Shown here one piece after another: positions 36,451-45,039 of a stretch of 64,000 nt of DNA. The translations under genes were made by a program, and so were the position numbers. The notes below the pieces were generated by a model. The model made no database searches. It was not told the DNA's origin and saw only the letters and a program-made list of their open reading frames with translations. Each line of letters opens with the position of its first letter. The first letter of the stretch is position 1. Source of the stretch: Tetragenococcus halophilus subsp. flandriensis (GTDB taxonomy: Bacteria > Bacillota > Bacilli > Lactobacillales > Enterococcaceae); assembly GCF_030161475.1 (NCBI RefSeq), contig NZ_BSUG01000003.1, positions 124,001 through 188,000 of the forward strand, in the 5' to 3' direction.

Positions 36451-39400
36451 TTAGTCAACCACACGGTTAGTAATATAACTTTGTCCGCTACCATCTGTTT
36501 TTACGATCATTTGTTGTGTGATACGATTTTTAAGCTCTTGTACATGACTGATAATACCAATCATCCTTCCTTCATCTTCTACCATTTCTAAAGCTTCGAT
36601 CGCCATTTCTAGCGCCTCTTCATCTAAGGAACCAAAGCCTTCATCTATAAATAATGTCTCGATCAAAACACCACCGGCATGGCTTTGAATCACATCGCCT
36701 AGCGATAAAGCTAGTGCCAAAGCGGCAATAAAACTTTCACCACCAGATAAGGTATGTGCTCGTCGGCTCGTTCCGGCATGATCATCATAGATATTGATTT
36801 CTAAACCGGTGGATTTTTTATAACTACCCTTTTCATCAGAAAGTAAAAATTGATAACGTCCTTGCGTTAATTTATTTAAACGCACGTTAGCTACTTCCAA
36901 GACTTCTGCAAAGAAAGATTGTAAAACATAGCGTTCGATACCCAGTCTTTCTAGGTTATCACCATTCATCGTTTCTGCCAACTGTTTAATTTGGCTCATG
37001 TTTTCCATTTCATTTTGATTTGTTGAATATAACTGTTGAAAATCAGTCATTATTTTTTGATTCGAACGTAATACTTCTTGTTTTTGAATCAATGAGGTTT
37101 GAACCGACGCTTCTTTTTCTTCAGTTTCTTGCATTTTCTTCTCTAAATCTTTTAAGTCTGGACGTGCCTTTTCTTTGAAATCTTTTAGTTCATACAGACG
37201 TTTTTTTGTATATTCTCGTTCACTTTGATCTTGTTCGATTGTCTCACGTAGCGTTTCTAACTGATTTAACTCTGGCAACAATTGACGCATTTCATTTTCT
37301 GATGAAACAAAAGAACTCTCCTGAATCGCTTGATCAAGCTTTTGTTTGCTAGCATTTCTTTTTTCTTGTGACCGTCGAACTTGTTGCTGATATTGACTGT
37401 TACGTTCGTTTAAAGTCGTCAGCTCAGTCTGTATTTTTTCTTCTTGTTGCTTATACTGTTCCATCTTTTTCTGGATGGTTGTTATCTCTTCTTCTAACTG
37501 GTTTTTTTGTTTTTCCAGATCTTCAGTATTTTGATAACTTAGCTGCCCTTTTAAGGTGTCCTGCTCTGCTGAGAGTTTTGTTACTTCCTCTTTTTCACTT
37601 GCATACTGCTCTTGTAATTGTGACAAATTAGCGCTTGTCTTTTCGTCTTCTTCCTTTAATAAATTCTGCTTTTTCTCAGCTTCTTCGATTTCATTTATCT
37701 CTTTATCTAGTTTATCTTGCCATTTTTGTAAATAAGCTTTTGGTTCCGTTTTTTCAATGGAAATATCTAAAGTAGTTTCGCATTCTTCTGTTATTTCTTG
37801 CAAATTTTCTTGCGCTTTTGTCATTTGTGCGCTTATTTGCTCCTGTTCTTTACCACTAGTTTCTAATGCTGCTGAAATTTTTTGTTTTTCTTCCAATGTT
37901 TGTGCATATTCTTCTTCACTTTGTGCTAAGTTTTCTTCGCTTTCTGTAATTTCTGCTAATGTATAGCTATGTTGCTTAGCATAAACAGGATCATGGTGCA
38001 ATGAACCACAAACAGGACACGGTTCTTCTTCTTTTAACAATAACTGTAAACGAGCTATCTGCATCTTAGCATTATCGCTACGTGCTGTTGTTAATTGTTC
38101 TTTACTGTTTTTTTCTGCCTGTTGATAAACTTCTAACTGTTGCTTTAATCGCTCTATTTCTTTTTGCGACTTTTTATAAGCAACTTTTTGCTTGTCTCGT
38201 TCTGCCTGTGCTTCTTCAAAATGTCTTACAAGTCCATCGCAACGATATAATTGTAATTTTTCCTCTTGTAAAGCTGATTTTTGCTGAATCTTTTGCTTTA
38301 AGTCCTCTGCCAGCGACTGGTTTTCTTCTAGCTGCTTTTTTAAGGTATCTATTTTATTTTGTTTTTGCGCCATACTCGAGTAAAGCTGCTCACTTTGTTT
38401 TTCCAGTTGATTTATCTTTTGTACAGTCGGCAACTCATCATTAATACGTTTTAAAGCGTACTGCTTATCTTCTTGTTGTGTTTGCCATTTTTTGTAATCT
38501 TCTTTTTGTTTTTTTAAAGCTTCTTGTTCGCTTTGGTTTTTCTTTAACTGAAGTTTTATATCTTTTAAGGAATGATTGATTTCTTCGATTTCTTTATCAT
38601 AATCATCTTCTTGTCTGAGCAAATCTTTTTTTTCATTTATCCAAGAAAGTTGGGCAAAATATCGCTTTGTTTCTTCCATTTTAGATTCTTTTGCTTTTAG
38701 GGTTTCTTGTTTTTGGATTAATTTATCATACTCATCCAGTGCATTGGTAATTTCCTTACCTTTATAAAAAGCTTTTTCTGCTTCTTTTTTCATTTCTTTT
38801 TGTTTTTCAAGGTTACTTTTTTCTTTAACGATTTCATTCTCTAATTGTTCTAACTCATCTTGCCATTTCAGCAAAGTTTCTTGGTAGGAAGCTGGAGATT
38901 CAAATTCACCTTGAAACTGTTGTCGTAAATTTTCTAACTGATCTGTTTGTTTAGTCAGCTCTTTTTCTACTTTCTTTTGTTGCGCGTGCAACCATTCGTT
39001 TAGCCGCTGATAGAGCTGGGTGCCAAATAAATTTCGTAAAAGTTTTTCTTTATCGTTACTAGAAGCCACTAAAAAATTACGAAATTCTCCTTGCGGTAAT
39101 AAAACGATTTGGAAGAATTGTTTTGCGTTAACATTCAATAGTTCAGTAATAAAGCGGTCTACTTCACCTTTTTTACTATATTGTGTAAGCAAAGCTCCTG
39201 AAGTAGAAAAAATCGATAAATGAACTTTAGCGGTCTGCTTGGTAAATCCTTCGCCCTTTTTCTTACCTACCATTTGTTCAGGAGAACGTATAATTTCGTA
39301 AATCATTTCCTGATGTTCAAAGCTAAAGCGAACTTCGGTTAACTCTTGTGCTGGAGCAAAAGTAGAACGCATTTCTTTACCCGTACGTAAACGTCCTGAA

Positions 39401-39564
39401 GTCTCCCCGAATAAGGCAAAAGTCATACCATCAAAAATTGTGGTTTTTCCTGCACCTGTCTTACCAGAGATCAAAAATAAACCGGCAGCTTGAAATTCAC
39501 TGAAATCAACTGTTTCATGCAAAAAAGGGCCAAAGTTTGTTAACGTTAATTTTCTAGGTTGCAT
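36451..39564 (-). CDS. sbcC: Nuclease SbcCD subunit C
   Basis: 1037-residue SMC-like ATPase. Walker A ISGKTGAGKTTIFDG, two long coiled coils, a zinc hook with CPVC near the centre, and a C-terminal signature LSGGESFIAALALALSLG plus IDEGFGSLD. With SbcD it cleaves hairpins and protein-blocked ends. I use the ATG at 39564 (AGAGGA 7 bases upstream); it overlaps the sbcD 3' end by 11 bases. An upstream ATG would add 15 residues of no similarity. Confidence 0.95.
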   Translation of the reverse strand: MQPRKLTLTNFGPFLHETVDFSEFQAAGLFLISGKTGAGKTTIFDGMTFALFGETSGRLRTGKEMRSTFAPAQELTEVRFSFEHQEMIYEIIRSPEQMVGKKKGEGFTKQTAKVHLSIFSTSGALLTQYSKKGEVDRFITELLNVNAKQFFQIVLLPQGEFRNFLVASSNDKEKLLRNLFGTQLYQRLNEWLHAQQKKVEKELTKQTDQLENLRQQFQGEFESPASYQETLLKWQDELEQLENEIVKEKSNLEKQKEMKKEAEKAFYKGKEITNALDEYDKLIQKQETLKAKESKMEETKRYFAQLSWINEKKDLLRQEDDYDKEIEEINHSLKDIKLQLKKNQSEQEALKKQKEDYKKWQTQQEDKQYALKRINDELPTVQKINQLEKQSEQLYSSMAQKQNKIDTLKKQLEENQSLAEDLKQKIQQKSALQEEKLQLYRCDGLVRHFEEAQAERDKQKVAYKKSQKEIERLKQQLEVYQQAEKNSKEQLTTARSDNAKMQIARLQLLLKEEEPCPVCGSLHHDPVYAKQHSYTLAEITESEENLAQSEEEYAQTLEEKQKISAALETSGKEQEQISAQMTKAQENLQEITEECETTLDISIEKTEPKAYLQKWQDKLDKEINEIEEAEKKQNLLKEEDEKTSANLSQLQEQYASEKEEVTKLSAEQDTLKGQLSYQNTEDLEKQKNQLEEEITTIQKKMEQYKQQEEKIQTELTTLNERNSQYQQQVRRSQEKRNASKQKLDQAIQESSFVSSENEMRQLLPELNQLETLRETIEQDQSEREYTKKRLYELKDFKEKARPDLKDLEKKMQETEEKEASVQTSLIQKQEVLRSNQKIMTDFQQLYSTNQNEMENMSQIKQLAETMNGDNLERLGIERYVLQSFFAEVLEVANVRLNKLTQGRYQFLLSDEKGSYKKSTGLEINIYDDHAGTSRRAHTLSGGESFIAALALALSLGDVIQSHAGGVLIETLFIDEGFGSLDEEALEMAIEALEMVEDEGRMIGIISHVQELKNRITQQMIVKTDGSGQSYITNRVVD

Positions 39565-40690
39565 CATCGTTCCTCTTTTCTGTATCCAGTGCTTGTTGCA
39601 AGCCTTCATCCAACCAATGCCGTTGCTTTTGGGTTAAACTATCCCCGGTAATATCTTCAAAAAAAGAAGTCAACATATTGTAAGGCGTATTTTTACGATG
39701 TTGTACTTTTTCTAATTGTTTTGTTTCACGTCGCCCATTGACTCGTTCAACACCTAATATATTAGGATAGATCGCGCGTAATTGGTTCATCATATTTGTA
39801 ATCACACTACGATCTGTCAATTGAAAGTACCAAAAACAGTTACGATCCATTTGCTGATAAAAGCTTGGATCAGTTAGTGTTTCAAAAGAGGCTTGTAAAC
39901 TACAAACATCCCGTTTAGCTACGAGCTCATGAAATTCAGGCTCTACTGATTGACTATCAACGATCCATACGCCTTTTGGATCATCTTTTTCGGATAATGA
40001 AAATTTTAATGGTGAACCACTATAGAGCGCATTTTGTGTTTTTAAAGCATTTTTTGAATGCAAATGTCCTAGAGCTACATAATCAAAATCTTGCACAAGT
40101 TCATAAGGAATGCTATTTAAGCCGCCCACTTCGACCGTTGTTTCAGAATCACTACGTGTACTGCCAGCAATGAAAAAATGGGTCACAAGTACTTGTTTTT
40201 TATTTTCATCAAAAAATATCCGCATTTTCTCGATGATTTTTTGGATAGCAGCTTGTAAAGACAAACTTTCTTCTTCAAAATAAAGACGCGCCGCAATAGG
40301 CTCAAAATAGGGTAGCAAGAAGAATTGTACATCTCCTATTTCGATAGGCGTAAAAGACTGCTTTAAATCTGTATAGAGATGAAAATCAGTCTGCTCATAC
40401 CACGGCATACCCGTACTTAAGCGAACAGCCGAATCATGATTGCCAGAAATAGCCAAAACAGGTAACTTTTTTTCTAGATTCATCTCAATAAAAGTTTGAT
40501 TAAGTAATTCGCAAGCTTCTACACTAGGGACACTTCGATCGTACAGATCCCCTGCAATCACAATTGCATCCACCTCTTGTGTAAGTGCAATATCTAAAAT
40601 CTGATGAATAATCTCTTTTTGATCGGCTAATAAATCGTATCCATGAAGTTTTTTTCCGATATGCCAATCAGCTGTATGTAAAAATCGCAC
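39554..40690 (-). CDS. sbcD: Nuclease SbcCD subunit D
   Basis: 378-residue calcineurin-like Mn2+ nuclease. The phosphoesterase motifs appear in order: HTADWHIGK, AGDLYDR, SGNHDS, VTHFF and LGHLHS. Start GTG 40690, giving MRFLHTADWHIGK as in homologues, with AGAGGTG 6 bases upstream; an upstream in-frame ATG would add ten residues. First gene of sbcD-sbcC-SNF2. Confidence 0.95.
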   Translation of the reverse strand: MRFLHTADWHIGKKLHGYDLLADQKEIIHQILDIALTQEVDAIVIAGDLYDRSVPSVEACELLNQTFIEMNLEKKLPVLAISGNHDSAVRLSTGMPWYEQTDFHLYTDLKQSFTPIEIGDVQFFLLPYFEPIAARLYFEEESLSLQAAIQKIIEKMRIFFDENKKQVLVTHFFIAGSTRSDSETTVEVGGLNSIPYELVQDFDYVALGHLHSKNALKTQNALYSGSPLKFSLSEKDDPKGVWIVDSQSVEPEFHELVAKRDVCSLQASFETLTDPSFYQQMDRNCFWYFQLTDRSVITNMMNQLRAIYPNILGVERVNGRRETKQLEKVQHRKNTPYNMLTSFFEDITGDSLTQKQRHWLDEGLQQALDTEKRNDDAT

Positions 40691-40758
40691 AGTTTTCACC
40701 TCTAAAAATGTCTTTCCCATTATTATACCACTTTTTCAGCTCATCTAAAGCCAAAAAA

Positions 40759-40786
40759 GTACAGCACCCTTATTGCAGCGCTGTAC
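40759..40786 (-). terminator. Terminator of plsC
   Basis: GTACAGC / GCTGTAC stem with a T6 run on the minus strand, 7 bases past the plsC stop. Confidence 0.85.
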
Positions 40787-40792
40787 TATTAT

Positions 40793-41410
40793 CTATTTTG
40801 CTTCATAATGAAAATTAGGATCAATTTCTTTATCTAACTGGTCAAAAGCAGTTTGTAAACGTTCTTCGACGATCTGCATGCCTGCTTCATCTGTCTTTTT
40901 AATATCCCCTAGTTCAACCGGTTCACCAAAACGAACTGTCACACGTTTTCTTTTAAATAAGTCTTTTAATGTTAATGGTCCTTGGTAAACACATGGCACA
41001 ATTCTCACTTTTGCCATACGACTTATAACCACCGTGCCCCCTTTTAATTCTGATGAATGCCTAGTACCACTGGGAAACATCAACAAACTTAAATCCGTAT
41101 TACGTAATAGTTTTACGGGGGTTTTTATTGTACTAGGACCTGGATTATCCCTTTTAACCGCAAATGCATTCGCATGCACTAAGATAAATCGTAGTATCGG
41201 ATTTTTAAACAACTCTTCTTTAGCCATAAAAGCAAATTTTTTAGGGCCCGCAGCCACGGCTAAATAAAGCGGCTCCCACCAGGTTCTGTGTGGGGCAACC
41301 AAAATATAATTTTCATCTTGTGGCAACAAATTTTTATTTTGATAATGAGCGTTCCCATTGACCAAAAATAAAATTCCTTTGACAAGACCACGCATAAATA
41401 TATAAAACAT
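40793..41410 (-). CDS. plsC: 1-acyl-sn-glycerol-3-phosphate acyltransferase
   Basis: 205-residue lysophosphatidic acid acyltransferase family protein. The N-terminal hydrophobic segment precedes the acyltransferase block HRTWWEP (H41-E46), and motif III reads FPSGTR (112-117). Canonical PlsC has HX4D and FPEGTR; here the acidic partner is Glu and the Glu of motif III is Ser. The rest of the domain looks complete, so it is probably functional but variant. Monocistronic. Confidence 0.88.
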   Translation of the reverse strand: MFYIFMRGLVKGILFLVNGNAHYQNKNLLPQDENYILVAPHRTWWEPLYLAVAAGPKKFAFMAKEELFKNPILRFILVHANAFAVKRDNPGPSTIKTPVKLLRNTDLSLLMFPSGTRHSSELKGGTVVISRMAKVRIVPCVYQGPLTLKDLFKRKRVTVRFGEPVELGDIKKTDEAGMQIVEERLQTAFDQLDKEIDPNFHYEAK

Positions 41411-41560
41411 TAGCTCTTTCCTTCAATATGTTCTTTTTACTTCTAAAAATAGTATGCAAGAAAAAATTTCTTTTGACAAGTTTTTTATTTGAGACTCGTT
41501 TTAATTTTTAAGAAAAAAAGATATAATACATAATAGATCAAAAAAGGAGGCTGCTAAAAC

Positions 41561-42298
41561 ATGTGTTTAAAAGAAGATGAGCGTATCGACCAACTTTATG
41601 CGGATGGCATTAAAATTATTCAAAGTCCCAAAGTCTTTTCTTTTTCCTTAGACGCTGTGTTGTTAGCTAACTTCCCTAAAATCCCCAAAAAAGGAAGGAT
41701 TGTTGACCTATGTGCTGGAAATGGCGCTGTAGGTTTATTTATCGCTAAAAAAACAAAAAGTAAAATCTATCAAATCGAGCTACAAGAAAAGCTAGCAGAT
41801 ATGGCGCAAAGAAGCGTTACACTTAATCATTTAGAAAAACAAATCGAGGTTTTTCCACTGGATTTAAAGGATAGCTTAAATCAAATCTCTAGCGATTCTT
41901 GTGATTTAGTCCTTTGCAATCCGCCTTATTTTAAAGGACTGCCTACAAATCGTAAAAATCCTAATCCTTATTATGCGATAGCACGTCATGAAACACATAC
42001 CGATCTAGACGAAGTTTTATTCACTTCGTCCAAATTATTAAAAATGAATGGACACTTTGCCATGGTTCATCGCCCGGATCGTTTTTTAGAAATCATTGAC
42101 TTAATGAAAAAAAATCGTTTAGCACCTAAACGTATCCAATTCGTCTACCCTAAACCTGGAAAAGATGCCAATATTTTACTGATCGAAGGAATAAAAGATG
42201 GAAAATTGGACGGTTTTAAAGTACTTCCGCCGATGTTTACATATGATTCTGCCGGCAACTATTCTTTAGAAACAAGCAGGTTACTTTATGGACAATAA
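41561..42298 (+). CDS. tRNA1(Val) adenine-N6 methyltransferase-like (TrmN6/YabB)
   Basis: 245-residue class I methyltransferase. SAM motif VDLCAGNGAVGLF (residues 47-59) and the catalytic NPPY of N6-adenine methylases at about residue 124. B. subtilis YabB/TrmN6 modifies A37 of tRNA1(Val); the same reaction is inferred here. AAGGAGG precedes the ATG. It overlaps the GIY-YIG gene by 11 bases, reproducing the yabB-yazA pair. Confidence 0.9.
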   Translation: MCLKEDERIDQLYADGIKIIQSPKVFSFSLDAVLLANFPKIPKKGRIVDLCAGNGAVGLFIAKKTKSKIYQIELQEKLADMAQRSVTLNHLEKQIEVFPLDLKDSLNQISSDSCDLVLCNPPYFKGLPTNRKNPNPYYAIARHETHTDLDEVLFTSSKLLKMNGHFAMVHRPDRFLEIIDLMKKNRLAPKRIQFVYPKPGKDANILLIEGIKDGKLDGFKVLPPMFTYDSAGNYSLETSRLLYGQ

Positions 42299-42581
42299 AA
42301 AACAATATTTTTATGTACTACTTTGTAAAGACAATAGTTTTTATGGCGGTTATACAACAGACCTCACGCGACGTCTAAAAGAACACAAAGAAGGAACTGG
42401 TGCTAAATATACCCATCCCAAAAGCCGGCGCCCACTGGATATTATTCACGCTGAGATCTTTGATACAAGAAGCCAAGCAACACAGGCAGAAGCTTTTTTC
42501 AAGAGTCTAAGTCGCCTGGAAAAAGAGAATTATTTACGTTTGCATCAAGATAGAAATGTCTGGCACAAAACGCAGCACTAA
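42288..42581 (+). CDS. GIY-YIG nuclease-like protein (YazA)
   Basis: 97-residue single-domain GIY-YIG protein of the UPF0213/YazA family. The motif is degenerate (FYVLLCKDNSFYGGYT), the conserved Arg follows in DLTRRLKEH, and the later Glu in TQAEAFFK. No accessory domain. Biological role unknown; strongly linked to the upstream methyltransferase. Confidence 0.9.
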   Translation: MDNKKQYFYVLLCKDNSFYGGYTTDLTRRLKEHKEGTGAKYTHPKSRRPLDIIHAEIFDTRSQATQAEAFFKSLSRLEKENYLRLHQDRNVWHKTQH

Positions 42582-42626
42582 GTTTGTTAAAAACAATTTT
42601 ACGAGGATTCAAAAATAATAGACATT

Positions 42627-42654
42627 CAGGGTTCTAATAAAAATTAGAACCCTG
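42627..42654. terminator. Bidirectional terminator
   Basis: CAGGGTTCTAAT / ATTAGAACCCTG stem-loop overlapping the crcB stop codon; between convergent yazA and crcB. Confidence 0.8.
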
Positions 42655-43018
42655 ACTTTATCAAATCTCCCATAACAATCCCAACAAAAGCAGCAACAAT
42701 CCCCAAAATATAAGAGGCCCCAATATAACAAAAAAAGGTCTTATAATTTTTTATTCTTAGTAATTCTATACTTTCCACATTAAAAGTAGAAAAAGTCGTA
42801 AAAGAACCTATAAACCCAGTACCGATCGCTGAGACAAATATCTTCGGTAAAGCTGGCATTTGTAATAAAAAATAAGTAATAGAGGCTAGAAAAAAACATC
42901 CTAGTAAATTAACAGTTAATGTAGCCAGTGGAAATTGCGCCATATCGATCAAAATAGACAAAGCATATCTCGTCACAGCGCCAAGTGTGCCAAATATAGT
43001 AAGTAAAACATAATACAT
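42644..43018 (-). CDS. crcB: Fluoride ion channel CrcB/Fluc
   Basis: 124-residue four-helix Fluc channel exporting fluoride by passive flow. The conserved GFIGSFTTFSTF (sodium site and fluoride-coordinating Phe residues) and N-terminal GTLGAVTRYALS are present. Only one crcB copy lies here, so it would form a homodimer unless a second gene exists elsewhere. Expression is governed by the fluoride riboswitch at 43105-43217. Confidence 0.95.
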   Translation of the reverse strand: MYYVLLTIFGTLGAVTRYALSILIDMAQFPLATLTVNLLGCFFLASITYFLLQMPALPKIFVSAIGTGFIGSFTTFSTFNVESIELLRIKNYKTFFCYIGASYILGIVAAFVGIVMGDLIKSGF

Positions 43019-43104
43019 TTACAACTCTCCTAAAATATTATTTTCAAAAATTTTTTCATTTGTTCTCAAAATTTAAATCAAGATAATCCTTTACCCTAAA
43101 ACAC

Positions 43105-43217
43105 AAAAAAGCCTGTTATATTTAGACATTTATTTAATAATTACACTAAATAAATACTATTATATAACAGGCACCATCAACCGTTTTCGGTAATTATAGG
43201 GAGTACCATCCCTTTGT
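43105..43217 (-). ncRNA. Fluoride riboswitch (crcB motif) with terminator
   Basis: Minus-strand RNA from near 43217. The aptamer core reads GGGATGGTACTCCC, then ACCGAAAACGGTTGATGGTGCC, matching the crcB-motif pattern GG-GAUG...CC...ACCG...GG(C/U)UGAUGG-GCC. The 3' part of the aptamer overlaps a terminator stem GCCTGTTATAT/ATATAACAGGC (43112-43122 / 43163-43173) followed by T6, so fluoride binding would favour readthrough into crcB. Confidence 0.9.
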
Positions 43218-43223
43218 TTTAAA

Positions 43224-43252
43224 TACTAGCACGATTATCGTTTAACTTCAAC
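43224..43252 (-). promoter_or_regulatory. Promoter of riboswitch-crcB
   Basis: TTGAAG (43247-43252), 17-base spacer, TAGTAT (43224-43229) on the minus strand; the predicted start is at the 5' edge of the aptamer. Confidence 0.7.
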
Positions 43253-43282
43253 GTAAAGTCTCCTAAAGCATAACAATAGTAG

Positions 43283-43888
43283 CTAATCTTTCGACTTATC
43301 TGGTGCAACTCCCTTAATGATTATATCTGTCCACTCGGCTACATAAGGTTTCATTTTTTCGTACACATCAGAATTGGATAACCCTTCTATTAAAGCTTGG
43401 AAAAAAACGATCAGAAATTCATCAGAATACTTTAAATCGACTTTTCCTTCTTTTCGTCCTCGGTGAAATAGATCAAGCAACATATCTTGGTTTTCCTTGG
43501 CAAATTGATTCATCAAAAAAGAAAAATCGTCTTCCCCTTTTTCTGTAATATAGTTCATCATTTCTAGATAGAATCGTTGATTGATTTTATTTAAATAATG
43601 AATTTTATTTTGGCTTAATGTAATCAACGTCTCTTCAAAGGGTTTATCTTGATAAACAATTTCTCTAGCTTCTTTAACCATTTTTTCTATATAAACTTCA
43701 AACACCTTACGGATAAGGTTTTCTTTACTGTCAAAATATTTAAATATAGTACTTTTGCCAACATTAGCCTCTTTGGCAATTCTTTCCATCGTCATATTTT
43801 CTTTACTTTCACTGGTATTTAGCAAGCGGAAGGTCGTTTCCAAAATCTTTTTTTCTTTTTCTTCTCGACGTTTTTCAAAACCATCCAA
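43283..43888 (-). CDS. TetR/AcrR-family regulator
   Basis: 201-residue TetR-family repressor. The N-terminal helix-turn-helix reads MTMERIAKEANVGKSTIFKYFDSKENLI (about residues 32-59); the C-terminal ligand domain is unrelated to well-known members. I use the TTG at 43886-43888, since GAGGAGG lies 7 bases upstream; in-frame ATGs further upstream lack an SD. Divergent from an ABC exporter pair it very probably controls; candidate operator repeats lie at 43954 and 44076. Confidence 0.85.
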   Translation of the reverse strand: MDGFEKRREEKEKKILETTFRLLNTSESKENMTMERIAKEANVGKSTIFKYFDSKENLIRKVFEVYIEKMVKEAREIVYQDKPFEETLITLSQNKIHYLNKINQRFYLEMMNYITEKGEDDFSFLMNQFAKENQDMLLDLFHRGRKEGKVDLKYSDEFLIVFFQALIEGLSNSDVYEKMKPYVAEWTDIIIKGVAPDKSKD

Positions 43889-43925
43889 AATAATACCTCC
43901 TCTCTTTATTAACTTATTCTCTTCT

Positions 43926-43954
43926 ATATTATACATAAAAATAAAAACTATCAA
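43926..43954 (-). promoter_or_regulatory. Promoter of tetR gene
   Basis: TTGATA (43949-43954), 17 bases, TAATAT (43926-43931) on the minus strand. Confidence 0.7.
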
Positions 43955-43964
43955 GTCTATATTA
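43954..43964. promoter_or_regulatory. Candidate TetR operator half-site 1
   Basis: AGTCTATATTA abuts the tetR -35 box and sits in an imperfect palindrome AGTxTA-ATA-TAxACT (43954-43968). A related copy, AGTCTATTTA, is near the exporter promoter at 44076-44085. Confidence 0.35.
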
Positions 43965-44075
43965 AACTATACTTATTGATTTTATAAGGGAAATATATTA
44001 TTATAAAACTATAAACGAATTAAAAGTTTTTAATTTAAGGGATTTTAGTTTTTATAAAACTTATATTTCTTTAAT

Positions 44076-44085
44076 AGTCTATTTA
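44076..44085. promoter_or_regulatory. Candidate TetR operator half-site 2
   Basis: AGTCTATTTA, the second copy of the repeat, about 50 bases upstream of the exporter ATPase start and close to a TATAGT/TAGTAT -10 region. Confidence 0.3.
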
Positions 44086-44133
44086 TTGCTTTATAGTATT
44101 AAAGGAAATATCATTTTAGTAAGGAGTTAAGGT

Positions 44134-45018
44134 ATGATGGAAGAAATCATAAAGGTCAAAAATTTGCAAAAAAAGTTTGGTAAATTTGCAGCACTAAATA
44201 ATGTTAGCTTTTCTGCAAAAGCAGGTGAAGTCATTGGTTTTATCGGTCCTAACGGCGCGGGAAAATCAACGACCATTCGTGTTTTATTAGGGATTATTAA
44301 GCGAAATGCCGGGCAAGCAGAAATTTTTGGTAAAGACGTTTGGAAAGACAGCCTTGCAATACACAAACGAATTTCTTATGTGCCTGGTGATGTTTCGCTT
44401 TGGGAAAATTTGACTGGCGGAGAAATTATTGACTTATTTATAAAATTACATGGTAGCGGAAACAAAGAAAAACGCGATGAATTAATCCAGCGCTTTGAAT
44501 TAGATCCGAAGAAAAAAGCTAAGAATTATTCCAAGGGCAACCGCCAAAAAGTTGGATTAATCGCAGCATTGTCTGTTGATTCAGACTTATATATTTTTGA
44601 CGAACCCACTTCTGGTCTCGATCCATTAATGGGAACGATTTTCCAAGAAGAAGTACAAAAAATTAAAGACGCCGGTAAAACAATTCTACTATCGTCTCAT
44701 ATTTTAAGTGAAGTCGAACACTTAGCCGATAAAATTGTCATTATTCGCCAAGGGGAGATTGTTGAATCAGGGTCTCTTGAAGAAATGCGACACTTAACTC
44801 GTCCAACGATTACCTTAGTGACTGAACAAGATGTATCACAGATAGCAAAAGTTAATGGTGTTCACAATTTTCAACAAAACGACAATCAAGCCGTATTTTC
44901 TGCTGAGAATAAATATTTAAATGATATCTTGTCTCAAGCAAGTAAACTAGGAGTTAAAAAATTTGAGTCAACGCCTCCTACACTTGAAGATTTATTTATG
45001 CGTCATTATAAAGGGTAA
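44134..45018 (+). CDS. ABC transporter ATP-binding protein
   Basis: 294-residue ABC ATPase: Walker A GPNGAGKSTT, signature YSKGNRQKVGL (a degenerate LSGGQ), Walker B LYIFDEPTSGLDP, switch His in LLSSHIL, and a ~70-residue C-terminal extension. Coupled to the downstream permease (21-base gap). This ATPase-permease type is seen in exporters of antimicrobial compounds such as the tetronasin transporter group; the substrate is unknown. Confidence 0.93.
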   Translation: MMEEIIKVKNLQKKFGKFAALNNVSFSAKAGEVIGFIGPNGAGKSTTIRVLLGIIKRNAGQAEIFGKDVWKDSLAIHKRISYVPGDVSLWENLTGGEIIDLFIKLHGSGNKEKRDELIQRFELDPKKKAKNYSKGNRQKVGLIAALSVDSDLYIFDEPTSGLDPLMGTIFQEEVQKIKDAGKTILLSSHILSEVEHLADKIVIIRQGEIVESGSLEEMRHLTRPTITLVTEQDVSQIAKVNGVHNFQQNDNQAVFSAENKYLNDILSQASKLGVKKFESTPPTLEDLFMRHYKG

Positions 45019-45039
45019 TCGGTAAAGGAGGGAAATACG

